Positions 27,147 through 36,115 of a stretch of DNA of 64,000 bases are shown in pieces. The stretch is from positions 119,537-183,536 of the forward strand of contig NZ_SORN01000007.1 of the NCBI RefSeq assembly GCF_004366635.1, written 5' to 3'. Under the pieces are notes generated by a model that was given only the letters and a program-made list of their open reading frames with translations, was not told the DNA's origin and made no database searches. Position numbers and translations under genes: made by a program. Positions within the stretch are counted from its first letter, which is position 1; every line of letters starts with the position of its first letter. This DNA is from Roseinatronobacter bogoriensis DSM 18756 (GTDB taxonomy: Bacteria > Pseudomonadota > Alphaproteobacteria > Rhodobacterales > Rhodobacteraceae).

Positions 27147-28646
27147 TTAAAAGTCCGCCGCAGCGCGTTTTCTGCGCCAGATTTTCCACAGCGGCACAAG
27201 CAACAAGACCATACTGGCGAGAACGAACCCGGCAGAAATCGGTCGCTCAAGAAACACCATCGGATCTCCGCGCGCGATCAGCAGGGCACGGCGCAGGTTG
27301 GTCTCGATCAAGGGACCGAGAACAAACCCGAGTAGCAGCAGCGCCGGGCTGAGTTTGGCCAGCGTCATCAGATACCCCGCCAGCCCGATGCCTGCGACCA
27401 GCACGATGTCGAATGCCAGGCCGCGCACGGAATATACGCCAAGGCACAGGAAGACGATGATCGCGGGATAGAGGTAGTTGAACGGGATGCGCAGCATCGC
27501 GATCCATATACCGATCAGAGGTAAGTTGATCAGGATCAGAAGCAAATTGCCAATCCCGAAGCTGGCTACAAGCCCCCAGAACATCTCGGGTCGGGCCTCG
27601 AGCATCATCGGGCCGGGCTGGACGCCGTGAATGATCAAGGCCCCTAGCATAAGCGCCATGATCGGATCGCCGGGGATACCGAGTGTCAGGGTCGGGGTGA
27701 AGGCGGTGATCGAGGCCGCGTTATTGCCCGCTTCGGGACCGGCGACGCCCTCAACAGCGCCCTTGCCGAAACGTTCGGGTTGACGCGCAAGCCGGCGTTC
27801 GGTCGCATAGGCGAGAAAGGCCGACAAGGTCGAGCCCGTGCCGGGCAGTGCCCCGAAAAAGCTGCCCAGAGTGCCGCCGCGCAGGATCGGCAGCGGGAGG
27901 CGGCGCAGGTCATCGCGCGTGGGCAGTAGGCTGCGCAGCGGAATGCGGGCGGCGATGCTCTGCCTTTCGGGATTGCGGATATTGGCGATTACTTCGGCCA
28001 CACCGAACAAGCCCATCGCGAGCGCGACAAGGTTCAGGCCGTCGAGAAGCTCGGCATGGCCGAAGGTAAAGCGCTGCGCGCCTGAATTGACATCAGTCCC
28101 GATACAGCCAAGCAGCACACCAAGCGTGATCATCGCGAAGCCCTTGGCCGGGCGCGAGGCGCCAATCGTCGATGCCGCAACCAGACCGAAAATCATCATC
28201 ATGGCGTAGTCAGCGGCGCCGAAACGAGTGGCCAGCCCCGACAGCCAGCCCGCCAGCATGACCAGAACCACGATCCCGATAAGGGATCCGGAAAAAGACG
28301 ACACCATCGCCGTGAACAGCGCAATTCCCCCGCGCCCCTGTTGCGTCATCGGGTAGCCATCGAGCGTGGTTACAGCAGATTGTGGTGTCCCGGGCAGACG
28401 CAACAAGATCGACGCCACAGCGCCGCCATATTGCGCCCCGTAATAGACACCGGCCAGCATGATCAGCGCGGCTTCGGGGCTCATGTAGAATGTCAGCGGC
28501 AGCAGCAGCGAAATGGCGGCCATCGCCCCGATACCGGGCAGCACCCCCACGAAGGAGCCCAGCAGCACGCCGAGGATGCAATAGACCAGCACATGCGGCT
28601 GTAATGCGAAGCTCAGCCCCAGAAGCAGGCTGTCCCAGGTATTCAT
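27147..28646 (-). CDS. tctA: Tripartite tricarboxylate transporter permease TctA
   Basis: A 499-residue membrane protein of the TTT family with about twelve helices. Hallmarks are GVLPGIGAMAAISLLLPLTF near 35, GTGSTLSAFLAYATERR near 265 and LTLGIPGDPIMALMLGALI near 330. TctA forms the transport channel with TctB. It is the third gene of the tctCBA set, 13 bp after tctB. The small C-terminal tail is basic (KIWRRKRAAADF). The substrate is set by TctC and is not predictable beyond small carboxylates. Confidence 0.93.
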   Translation of the reverse strand: MNTWDSLLLGLSFALQPHVLVYCILGVLLGSFVGVLPGIGAMAAISLLLPLTFYMSPEAALIMLAGVYYGAQYGGAVASILLRLPGTPQSAVTTLDGYPMTQQGRGGIALFTAMVSSFSGSLIGIVVLVMLAGWLSGLATRFGAADYAMMMIFGLVAASTIGASRPAKGFAMITLGVLLGCIGTDVNSGAQRFTFGHAELLDGLNLVALAMGLFGVAEVIANIRNPERQSIAARIPLRSLLPTRDDLRRLPLPILRGGTLGSFFGALPGTGSTLSAFLAYATERRLARQPERFGKGAVEGVAGPEAGNNAASITAFTPTLTLGIPGDPIMALMLGALIIHGVQPGPMMLEARPEMFWGLVASFGIGNLLLILINLPLIGIWIAMLRIPFNYLYPAIIVFLCLGVYSVRGLAFDIVLVAGIGLAGYLMTLAKLSPALLLLGFVLGPLIETNLRRALLIARGDPMVFLERPISAGFVLASMVLLLVPLWKIWRRKRAAADF

Positions 28647-28659
28647 AAAGGGTGCCTCA

Positions 28660-29103
28660 TCATAGCCGAGGCCAGAGCGGGAGCGTCATACGCAGCCCGA
28701 CATGAAACACCAGCACTGTCACAAGCGTGATCGCCAGTGCCAGAACACCGCGCCAGACCCAGCCCCTCCGCTCGGCTGGCAAGGTCGCGATAAGAACGGT
28801 CGCAAAGGCAGTGCCGACAAGGCCCAGTCGCGGCAGTGCTAGCCCGAAGACAAGCACCGCTGCGAGTATCAGGAGCAGTGACGCGATATCGAATGGCACC
28901 CCCTCGCTGCGCCGCCAGAGACCGGGCAGAGCGATGATCAAGCCAAAACCACAAAGGGCAACACCCATTGCAACGGGGAAGAAGCCCGGCCCCATCTGGC
29001 GCAGCGTTCCAAGATCGTAATTCTGCCAGGCATAGAAAGCGGCGCCGATGCCGATCATCGCGAGGATCAGACCGCCCCAGACCTCTGGCCAATCGCGTTG
29101 CAT
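28660..29103 (-). CDS. tctB: Tripartite tricarboxylate transporter small subunit TctB
   Basis: A 147-residue protein with four transmembrane helices and the TctB pattern: DWPEVWGGLILAMIG at the start, a GPGFFP motif near 42 and a GLVGTAF region near 100. The start at 29103 is preferred to upstream in-frame starts because MQRDWPE immediately precedes the first helix and leaves a 13-bp gap from tctC. It pairs with the TctA channel protein. Confidence 0.88.
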   Translation of the reverse strand: MQRDWPEVWGGLILAMIGIGAAFYAWQNYDLGTLRQMGPGFFPVAMGVALCGFGLIIALPGLWRRSEGVPFDIASLLLILAAVLVFGLALPRLGLVGTAFATVLIATLPAERRGWVWRGVLALAITLVTVLVFHVGLRMTLPLWPRL

Positions 29104-29116
29104 TGCGGGGCTCTGG

Positions 29117-30094
29117 TTATTGCGCCTCGATCCTGTCAATCACTGCGCCCCACATTTCGGTATCCGCTGCGATCCGATCGGCCATGTCATCAGCGGTGCC
29201 AGGGGCCACTTGCCAGCCCATGCCCAGCATCCGTTCCTGCACTTCCGGATCACTGAGGATTTCGGTGATCTCGGCACTCAGCCGGGCGATTATCGCCTCG
29301 TCCGTGCCTGCCGGGGCGATGAAGCCGTTCCATAGCTCGGCACGGAAATCATCCGACAGCCCGGCATTGCCCGCGATCAGCGGCACATCCGGGGCTTGCC
29401 CAAAAGGTTCGGAGGAGGTTATGCCAAGTACATTCATCGTGCCAGCCTCGACAAAGGACATCGCTGCTGAGGGTGCCATGAACCCCGCATTGATCTCGCC
29501 GCCGATGATCGAGGTTGTCACTTCTGCATAGCTGGTGAAGGGAATATGAAGCATGCTGACCCCAGCCTCAGCGGCAAAGAGTTCAGCCGTGAGATGCGCG
29601 CCCGAGCCTTGCCCAACCGAGCCGTAGGTCAGCGCGTCAACCTCGGCCCCGGCGGCCGCGATAAAACTCTCCAGATCCTCGATCCCGCTCGCGCTGGCCA
29701 CGGCCAGTACCAGCGGCGAGGTCGCCAAAAGCGTGACCGGCGCGATATCTTCCGCGACGTTGAAGCCAGTGTCATCCATCATTCGCTGCGCTGTCGTCAT
29801 CGGCCCGTTGATGGTGGTTCCGAAAGTATGCCCATCACCAGCAGAGACCAGCATCTGCTGAATCCCGATCACTCCGCCCGCACCGGGGCGGTTTTCGATC
29901 ACTACAGGCTGACCAAGGCGCTCTGACAGAGCCTCGGTCACGATCCTCGCGAGCACATCCGGCGAAGAGCCTGCAGGAAATCCGACAAAGACGCGCACAG
30001 GTTGCGAGGGCCAGTCGGCCTGCGCCGTGGCAGGCAGCACTACGCTACAAATAGCGCCGGCCAGCGCCAAACGCCAAGTGATCGATGTGTTCAT
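29117..30094 (-). CDS. tctC: Tripartite tricarboxylate transporter substrate-binding protein TctC
   Basis: A 325-residue periplasmic binding protein (Bug family) with a Sec signal (MNTSITWRLALAGAICSVVL, cleavage after AQA near 26). The mature N-terminus reads WPSQPVRVFVGFPAGSSPDV, the standard Bug start, and VIENRPGAGG occurs near 83. ATG 30094 is preceded by GGGAGA; the longer frame is rejected. First gene of the tctCBA operon. No regulator gene adjoins it, so control is unclear. Confidence 0.9.
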   Translation of the reverse strand: MNTSITWRLALAGAICSVVLPATAQADWPSQPVRVFVGFPAGSSPDVLARIVTEALSERLGQPVVIENRPGAGGVIGIQQMLVSAGDGHTFGTTINGPMTTAQRMMDDTGFNVAEDIAPVTLLATSPLVLAVASASGIEDLESFIAAAGAEVDALTYGSVGQGSGAHLTAELFAAEAGVSMLHIPFTSYAEVTTSIIGGEINAGFMAPSAAMSFVEAGTMNVLGITSSEPFGQAPDVPLIAGNAGLSDDFRAELWNGFIAPAGTDEAIIARLSAEITEILSDPEVQERMLGMGWQVAPGTADDMADRIAADTEMWGAVIDRIEAQ

Positions 30095-30374
30095 GATGTT
30101 CTCCCGTTTCGTTGCGTGCAAAGAACCAAGACTTTGATTTGAATGCAAGGGCTTTGGTGCAGATAGTTATCGACCCTCCACTCAGCCCTGATCTTCGGGT
30201 TCGCGCAGGGTCACTTCCGGATCACCATGGATTTGCGACTCGTCCGTGAACGTGATGCGCATCCCCCAACCACAAAAGGGTCGGATCAGCCACAAAAATG
30301 CCCCTACATCAAGTTTCTGGTCATCAACACAAACCACAAGGTCGCCGTCCACGCCCTAGCTGCCCTTGGCCCGA
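30095..30374. other. Gap with a possible coding relic
   Basis: On the minus strand, from about 30300 to a stop at 30182-30184, the reading FCGWGMRITFTDESQIHGD then PEVTLREPEDQG looks like the C-terminus of a real protein, but no start or domain can be assigned. The remainder upstream of tctC presumably holds its promoter; no operator is visible. Confidence 0.25.
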
Positions 30375-31445
30375 TTACCCCATCTCAACCGGGGTGAAGG
30401 TGATTTCCCGGTCGGGGTGCGCATCTTGCAACCCGGACATGGCCTCCATCCACCCGTCACCGCCCCACTGGTTCGAGAACGCGTATGTTCGGCCATTGCG
30501 ACGGATCAGCTCATCCTCGCTGCAAAAGAATCGGTTCGGGCGGAACTTCCGGCCACCTGCCGACATAGCAATGTCGGCCAGACGCATGAATTCATCCCGG
30601 TCGACCTCACCATCCACGGCATAAAGCGCGCGACCGGCACGACGACCACAATGCGCCACAAGGACCTCCGGATCGAGACCGCTATCCACCAAGTGCCGGA
30701 ACACGAGATAGAGCGCACGTCGCTTCGTCTCAGCCAGGTGCTTTTGCGCGCCGAGTGTCACATCGTATCGCGTGAAATCTGCACCACTTGTGCGTGCCTC
30801 ACGCTCCTTGCGTGCCTTCTCACGCACCTGGACCTGATATTCAGCGGCCTCGGGAAGCGGGATGATCTGTTGGACATCCACCAGCACGCGCCCATTCATG
30901 TCGTAGGGCTGCAGCCGCACGCAGCGAATGTCGATGCCGCGATCAATCAGCCAGAGCACCGATGTCGTCACCTCACGGCTGAACTCGGCGGAAGCCAGAA
31001 CAATCCTGACGTCCTGCGCGAAAGCATCCTCATCGGGCTCGTCCCATCCGAGGAAGTCGAGCAACTCGGCCCGCGCATCCGTGTCCGCCTTTTTGATTTG
31101 AGTCAGGTAGCGATCAAACACATCAACGGCTTGGTCGAAGGTCATGGTTGAGACCATCGCTGCGTAACGGATGGACTGCAGCTCCATGTGGCCGCCGTCT
31201 TCGGTGCGCTTTAGCTCAATCACCACAAGGTTCGCATTCCGGTCAATACCGAGAAGATCGATGCGGCGGCGCGACTCGTTCCAGTCCCCGAATTCTTCCG
31301 CGATCACGAGCGTGTCAGGCGCAATAACAGAGATGTTCGCCCGCAGAAGGCGCTGCAGGTCGCGCCGCTCCTGCATCTGCGCCTGCGCGAAGGTTGTCGT
31401 GCTGAGGGCACGGATATCATCGCTGGCAAATTCATAGATCGGCAT
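30375..31445 (-). CDS. PD-(D/E)XK nuclease-like protein (DUF91/NucS-like)
   Basis: A 356-residue cytoplasmic protein. The segment RRRIDLLGIDRNANLVVIELK contains the restriction-fold triad D63, E77 and K79, followed by Q90 on the next helix, the spacing of PD-(D/E)XK nucleases of the DUF91/NucS type. The remainder (about 130-356) is charged and helical, without a recognised domain. The start 31445 (MPIYEFASDD) is chosen because the upstream frame lacks family features. It has no methyltransferase or other partner beside it. Possible roles are DNA repair or a solitary defence nuclease; sequence alone cannot decide. Confidence 0.65.
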   Translation of the reverse strand: MPIYEFASDDIRALSTTTFAQAQMQERRDLQRLLRANISVIAPDTLVIAEEFGDWNESRRRIDLLGIDRNANLVVIELKRTEDGGHMELQSIRYAAMVSTMTFDQAVDVFDRYLTQIKKADTDARAELLDFLGWDEPDEDAFAQDVRIVLASAEFSREVTTSVLWLIDRGIDIRCVRLQPYDMNGRVLVDVQQIIPLPEAAEYQVQVREKARKEREARTSGADFTRYDVTLGAQKHLAETKRRALYLVFRHLVDSGLDPEVLVAHCGRRAGRALYAVDGEVDRDEFMRLADIAMSAGGRKFRPNRFFCSEDELIRRNGRTYAFSNQWGGDGWMEAMSGLQDAHPDREITFTPVEMG

Positions 31446-31801
31446 GGGCAATTCGGACCTTTCAGAACCTGCACCGACACAAGCACAGCTACAACCCATG
31501 GGCAAGCGCTGCACCCGAGAATACCTGTGGAATAACAACTCAACCGACACATGCGGCCCCCCTGAGCAGTAGGACCACCCGCTCTTTACGGACCAGCCGT
31601 ACCCACCGCATAACCTTTGCGACTCGACCGGCATTGGCCTGCGTGGCACAAGGAAGCTCGGCGCCGTGTTGTACGAAGGCCAGTTCCAGGTCTTGTGCTT
31701 TGTAGGGGGCCAAGTGCTCACGTACAGTTGCTACCCTACTGGATTCAAACAGTGAATCCCTTACGGCATTTGTGCAACAAAGCCGGCAGGACAACACAAT
31801 T
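31446..31801. other. Gap with an unidentified small minus-strand frame
   Basis: An 85-codon frame (31797-31540, minus) reads SSRVATVREHLAPYKAQDLE in its centre and could be genuine, but it has no known domain and no clear ribosome binding site. It is as likely to be a relic between the DMT and nuclease genes. No terminator is clear. Confidence 0.25.
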
Positions 31802-32713
31802 TCATTTCGACCGCCGTCTCAGGTTTACGAAACTCAGCAGAGCCAACGCGCTCAGGACTATGGCCATACCGAGACCTGTCATCATATCTGGCCGTTCACC
31901 CAGTTGCAGCCAGCTGGCTACAATCCCTACAACGGGCACCAGAAGGGTGGAGAGGCCCGCCGCACCGGCCGACATGCGTTCTAATATGAAAAGCCATAGA
32001 AACCATGCCACACCCGTCGCAAGGATAGAACTATAAGCGAGCGCGCCCCAGAAGTAAGGGGCCGGCGTCAATGGCTGGGTTGGCAAGAACAACACCAGTG
32101 CCCCCAAAAGGAACGCACCGAAAAGCATTTGCCAAGCGGTGAGCGCCAGCAAGCTTGCGCCCGTGCTCCTCGGCATTTTTCGTGCAATTGCCGCAGCCAC
32201 CGCCCAAATGAGCCCAGCAAGCACAGCCAGCAGGGCCCCGTCACGCGCAAGGGTTCCATCCGTCCAGGGCTGTACGATCAGCACAAGCCCCCCTGCTGCG
32301 CCCAGAACAGCCGCAAACGCCCAAGCACCGATACGCTCGCCTAGAAACAGTGCAGCAAGCGCGACAAGCCAGAAGGGCATTGAATACACGACCACGACCG
32401 TCCGCCCCGCTTCGCCTGACACCAATGCCCATTGGATAAGTGCGCCGAACGCTGCCGTCTGCAAAATACCCAGCAAGATCATAGGCTTCCAATGCGGGAT
32501 CGGCAACCTTTTCCCGGTCAACAGCGCGAAGATAAAAAGCGACAAGGCCCCGATAAATGTCCGAGCAGCAGTAAAATAAAAAGGGTCGGCATAGTCCAGA
32601 ACCTCTTTCATCACCACGAAGTTGTAGCCCCAAATAGCCGAGAGCAGGAGCAGCGCGCCAAGCGCCGGCCCATCAATGGCCAGCGCGCGCGTTCGGGCTC
32701 GTAGTTCACGCAT
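31802..32713 (-). CDS. EamA/DMT-family transporter
   Basis: A 303-residue protein with ten predicted helices arranged as two EamA repeats. The repeat start LLLSAIWGYNFVVMKEVLDY is at about 20-39, and the second repeat has SSILATGVAWFLWLFILERM. Members of this drug/metabolite superfamily export amino acids, metabolites or drugs. Its start overlaps the end of the Dpp-type ATPase gene by 8 bp, so it is the last gene of the peptide-importer operon. A role as safety valve for a breakdown product is possible. Confidence 0.85.
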   Translation of the reverse strand: MRELRARTRALAIDGPALGALLLLSAIWGYNFVVMKEVLDYADPFYFTAARTFIGALSLFIFALLTGKRLPIPHWKPMILLGILQTAAFGALIQWALVSGEAGRTVVVVYSMPFWLVALAALFLGERIGAWAFAAVLGAAGGLVLIVQPWTDGTLARDGALLAVLAGLIWAVAAAIARKMPRSTGASLLALTAWQMLFGAFLLGALVLFLPTQPLTPAPYFWGALAYSSILATGVAWFLWLFILERMSAGAAGLSTLLVPVVGIVASWLQLGERPDMMTGLGMAIVLSALALLSFVNLRRRSK

Positions 32714-34505
32714 GCAGGCTGCGCCGTAAGAAATGGCCGGGCGTTATTTCATCCATGGTAAACGGCACTGGTTCTGCTCCAACGGAGCGGATTGGACTTG
32801 CGATCTCACGCGCGATTAACTTGCGGTCGCGACGCTGGTCGGGATGGGCAATCGGAACCGCATCAAGCAACCTTTTGGTATAGGGATGCGCGGGCGCGCG
32901 CAAAATTGCATCGCGCGGTCCTATCTCGATGAGTTCGCCTTCATACATGACCGCGATCCTGTCCGAGACTTTCTCAACCACAGCCATATCGTGGGAAATG
33001 AAAAGAATCGCCACGTTGAATTCGGCTTTAAGTTCGGCAATAAGGTTAAGAATCTGTCCCTGAATTGACACATCGAGAGCCGAGACTGGTTCATCCGCGA
33101 TGATAACCGACGGGTTCAGAGCCACAGCCCGCGCGATACAGACACGTTGACGTTGCCCCCCAGAAAACTCGTGTGGAAAACGGTCCGCCGCTTCCGGCGG
33201 CAGGCCCACGCGCTCAATAAGCGCAGCTACACGAGCGGCGATCTCTGCTTTACTTCCAATCCGATGGATTTCCAGCGGTTCGGCTATAATGTCCGCGACA
33301 CGTTTGCGCGGGTTAAGACTTGCGAATGGGTCCTGAAATATCATCTGTATACCGCCGCGCGCGCGCATCATTTCCTGATGATCAAATTCCAGAAAGTTGG
33401 CTCCATCCAGCAAGATACGCCCGCTCGTGGGTTCGCTCAGGCGCAAAATTGCCTTCGCAAGGCTGGATTTACCACAACCACTCTCTCCGACCAGTGCAAG
33501 CGTTTCCCCACGCGCCACGTCGAAAGAAACATCCTCGACTGCGTGAACGTTCGCACGAACCCGACCAAAAAAACCACCGCTCAAGGGATAACGGACGACA
33601 AGATTTTGGACGCTCAGTGCCGGGGTAGTCGTTTCTTTAGTCTTGTTTTTGGACGCGGGCGCTGAACCAAGCTTTGGTGCTGCGTCAAGAAGCAAACGGG
33701 TATAGTCATGTCGCGGAGTCGAAAAGACAGTATGAACATCTCCTTCCTCAACCACTTCACCGCGCAGCATTACCTGCACGCGATCCGCTATTTCGGCAAC
33801 GACCCCCATATCGTGAGTAATGAACAAGATCGCCATACCTGTGTCGCGCTGTATTTTCTTTAGCAGCGCCAGAATTTCAGCCTGCACGGTAACGTCCAAT
33901 GCAGTCGTCGGCTCGTCCGCAATCAGCAGATCGGGCTTGCAAGCCAGCGCCATGGCGATCATCACACGCTGCCGCATTCCGCCTGACAGCTCATGCGGAT
34001 ACTGGCGCAACCGACGCTTAGGTTCGGACAAACTCACCTGCTCCAAAGCTTCAAGGCAGATCCTCTCAGCTTCGGCGTGCCCCACGTTTTGATGACGTTG
34101 CACTGCTTCAAAGAGCTGAAAGCCTACCGTCAGCACAGGATTCAGCGAGGTCATCGGTTCCTGGAAGATCATTGCGATACGGTTTCCACGGATCTTTTGC
34201 ATCGCCGCTTCTGACTGGGCAAACAAGTCGACCTGAAGTCCTGCACCATTTTCAAGCCACGCATGGCCACCGGTGATGCGCCCCCCGCCGAACTCGATCA
34301 GGCGCATCGCCGCCTTTGCAGTAACCGACTTGCCTGAGCCGCTTTCACCGACCAGTGCCACGACCTCGCCCTTCGATATCCGAAGCGATACGTCACGCAC
34401 AGCAGGCATATCGTTGCCAGGAAAGGTTACGCGCAGACACTCAATCGACAGCAGTGTGTCTGCAATAACCTGATGATCAGTCAACTCGGAGGAATGGCTA
34501 CTCAT
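32706..34505 (-). CDS. Fused dipeptide/oligopeptide-type ABC ATPase (DppD-DppF/GsiA-like)
   Basis: A 599-residue protein with two complete ABC ATPase halves. The first half has Walker A GESGSGKSV near 45 and signature LSGGMRQRV near 175; the second has GESGCGKSS near 350 and signature FSGGQRQRV near 470. Each half ends with an oligopeptide C-terminal extension. Fusion replaces separate DppD and DppF, as in GsiA. The start at 34505 is supported by GAGGG four bases upstream. Lies 7 bp after the second ridA-like gene. It powers the importer formed by the permeases upstream. Confidence 0.92.
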   Translation of the reverse strand: MSSHSSELTDHQVIADTLLSIECLRVTFPGNDMPAVRDVSLRISKGEVVALVGESGSGKSVTAKAAMRLIEFGGGRITGGHAWLENGAGLQVDLFAQSEAAMQKIRGNRIAMIFQEPMTSLNPVLTVGFQLFEAVQRHQNVGHAEAERICLEALEQVSLSEPKRRLRQYPHELSGGMRQRVMIAMALACKPDLLIADEPTTALDVTVQAEILALLKKIQRDTGMAILFITHDMGVVAEIADRVQVMLRGEVVEEGDVHTVFSTPRHDYTRLLLDAAPKLGSAPASKNKTKETTTPALSVQNLVVRYPLSGGFFGRVRANVHAVEDVSFDVARGETLALVGESGCGKSSLAKAILRLSEPTSGRILLDGANFLEFDHQEMMRARGGIQMIFQDPFASLNPRKRVADIIAEPLEIHRIGSKAEIAARVAALIERVGLPPEAADRFPHEFSGGQRQRVCIARAVALNPSVIIADEPVSALDVSIQGQILNLIAELKAEFNVAILFISHDMAVVEKVSDRIAVMYEGELIEIGPRDAILRAPAHPYTKRLLDAVPIAHPDQRRDRKLIAREIASPIRSVGAEPVPFTMDEITPGHFLRRSLHA

Positions 34506-34512
34506 TGTACCC

Positions 34513-34869
34513 TCATGGAGCGGCATAGGCACGGATTTCGATCAGCGAGTCCTTGCGCGAGGCTGCAGCTTCGACAACTGACAGCGCTGGGGGGTGATCA
34601 GGCAAGGTCCATTCATTCCATACCCGACGGAATTCGGGGAAGTCGCGGATGTCAGCAAGCCAGACCTGCACCATCATTAGCTTTTCACGTCCTGAGCCGT
34701 TTTCGCTCAGGTGACGCTCAATTACTTGCAGGATATTCAAGGTCTGATCTGCAACATCACCGGATTTGTCCGACGCGGTCAGGCAGCTGGAAATCATCTG
34801 CTTGCATGCTGCGCCAAGATGGATTGACGGCGAGCGTGGGCCGCTAATTCGTTCAATCTTGGTTATCAT
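34513..34869 (-). CDS. RidA-family protein (enamine/imine deaminase type)
   Basis: A 118-residue RidA/YjgF-type protein. Conserved parts are DQTLNILQVIERHL near 42, REKLMMVQVWLADIRDF near 62 and the EAAASRKDSLIEIRAYA end. The Arg used for substrate carboxylate binding in RidA appears to be replaced by Lys or absent in the usual C-terminal RVQVE motif, so it may belong to a Rid subgroup other than RidA proper. Its start overlaps the end of the first RidA gene by 4 bp (ATGA). The tandem copies suggest a heteromeric trimer or two substrates. Confidence 0.82.
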   Translation of the reverse strand: MITKIERISGPRSPSIHLGAACKQMISSCLTASDKSGDVADQTLNILQVIERHLSENGSGREKLMMVQVWLADIRDFPEFRRVWNEWTLPDHPPALSVVEAAASRKDSLIEIRAYAAP

Positions 34870-35240
34870 GCCGCAGCCCCCTTTGTCCGGCAGGCAGTGA
34901 CGACAAGTTCCACCAACAGGTCCGGTCGGAACAACTCGCCAGAGACACAGGTGCGCGCAGGCGGGTTTTCCGAGTCGGCCCATTCGTTCCAGACCGCGTT
35001 CATGGCACTGAAATAGCGCATATCCTTCAGCCAGATATGAATAACGAAAATCGAGGATTGATCCTCATTCATCGTGGCAAGTGCGGCGTCAACATTCTTG
35101 AGCGCCGCGCGCATCTGTTCTCTTATGTCGCCATCGGTAGTGTCGGGCTGCATACCTGACATGAAAATCAGGTCTTCGCTGGCAACGATCTGTGCTTTGC
35201 GGGCCCCGTCGAGGCTGGTGATCTGGTGGCGTTCGAGCAT
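34866..35240 (-). CDS. RidA-family protein (enamine/imine deaminase type)
   Basis: A 124-residue member of the RidA/YjgF family: IVASEDLIFMSGMQPDTT at the start, a DGDIREQMRAALKNVDAAL helix and ending RPDLLVELVVTACR. The usual VEIEAIA/RVEI end is altered in the same way as in its neighbour. Rid proteins hydrolyse reactive enamines and imines, often from amino acid dehydratases or oxidases. Embedding between permease and ATPase genes points to a nitrogenous substrate that generates imines after import. Confidence 0.82.
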   Translation of the reverse strand: MLERHQITSLDGARKAQIVASEDLIFMSGMQPDTTDGDIREQMRAALKNVDAALATMNEDQSSIFVIHIWLKDMRYFSAMNAVWNEWADSENPPARTCVSGELFRPDLLVELVVTACRTKGAAA

Positions 35241-35251
35241 GTTTTATCCTT

Positions 35252-36112
35252 TCAGAAGTTTTTGATCTTGGGGTCGAAATGGCTGCGCAGAACATCGCCC
35301 AATAGATTGATGCCCAGCACCGTCAGGAAGATGCAAAGCCCGGGAAACAGCGCCATCCACCATGATGTGCTGATATAGGCTCGCGCATCGGCTAGCATGC
35401 CACCCCAAGTTGGGATTGATGGCGGCACGCCTAGCCCCAGAAACGACAGTGCCGCTTCGGAGATGATCGCTGTGGCCATTGCAAACGTGCCGACGACCAG
35501 CGTTGATGGGATGATGTTGGGCAGGATATGCTCGCGCAAGATGCGAGCATGGCCAGCGCCCAAAGAACGCGCTGCCACAACAAACTCTCGGTCACGCAGC
35601 GCCATCGTTTCCGCGCGCGCTAGTCTGCAATACGGGATCCACCGCTGTGACGCCAGCGCGACAATCACGATGGTCAGGCTCTGACCCAGAAAGGCCACGA
35701 TTGCGATGGCCAGTAGAAGGGGAGGGAATGCCCAGAATACTTCCAGAAACTTTTGGATGAAGCTGTCTATCCGCCCCCCAAAGTAGCCCGACACAATCCC
35801 CAAGAATACGCCCACGATGCCCGAGAAGAAGACCACCGCTATCGCGATCAGGAGCGACACACGTGCGCCATAAATCAACCGGCTCAGAAGATCGCGCCCC
35901 ACATGATCAGTCCCCAGATAGTGCGGGCCGGTCAGCTGCGGCGGGGTCATCGCCATCAGGAGATCTTGACGAGCGGGGTTAAATGGCGCGATGAAAGGGG
36001 CAAAGGCTCCGGCGATGATTAGCGCGCCAATCATGATAAGCCCGAAGATGGCTTTTGGTGTCAGAAGGAAACCATACGACATCCGGGCGCGGGTATAGGT
36101 TGCGGTTGTCAT
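35252..36112 (-). CDS. Dipeptide-type ABC transporter permease (DppC-like)
   Basis: A 286-residue permease with an N-terminal extension and about six helices. The EAA loop reads REFVVAARSLGAGHARILRE, and the GTDHVGRDLLSRLIYGARVS segment near 72 is a hallmark of DppC/OppC. It starts 3 bp after the stop of the DppB-like gene and ends 11 bp before the first RidA gene. It forms the membrane channel with the DppB-like partner. Confidence 0.92.
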   Translation of the reverse strand: MTTATYTRARMSYGFLLTPKAIFGLIMIGALIIAGAFAPFIAPFNPARQDLLMAMTPPQLTGPHYLGTDHVGRDLLSRLIYGARVSLLIAIAVVFFSGIVGVFLGIVSGYFGGRIDSFIQKFLEVFWAFPPLLLAIAIVAFLGQSLTIVIVALASQRWIPYCRLARAETMALRDREFVVAARSLGAGHARILREHILPNIIPSTLVVGTFAMATAIISEAALSFLGLGVPPSIPTWGGMLADARAYISTSWWMALFPGLCIFLTVLGINLLGDVLRSHFDPKIKNF

Positions 36113-36115
36113 GGC

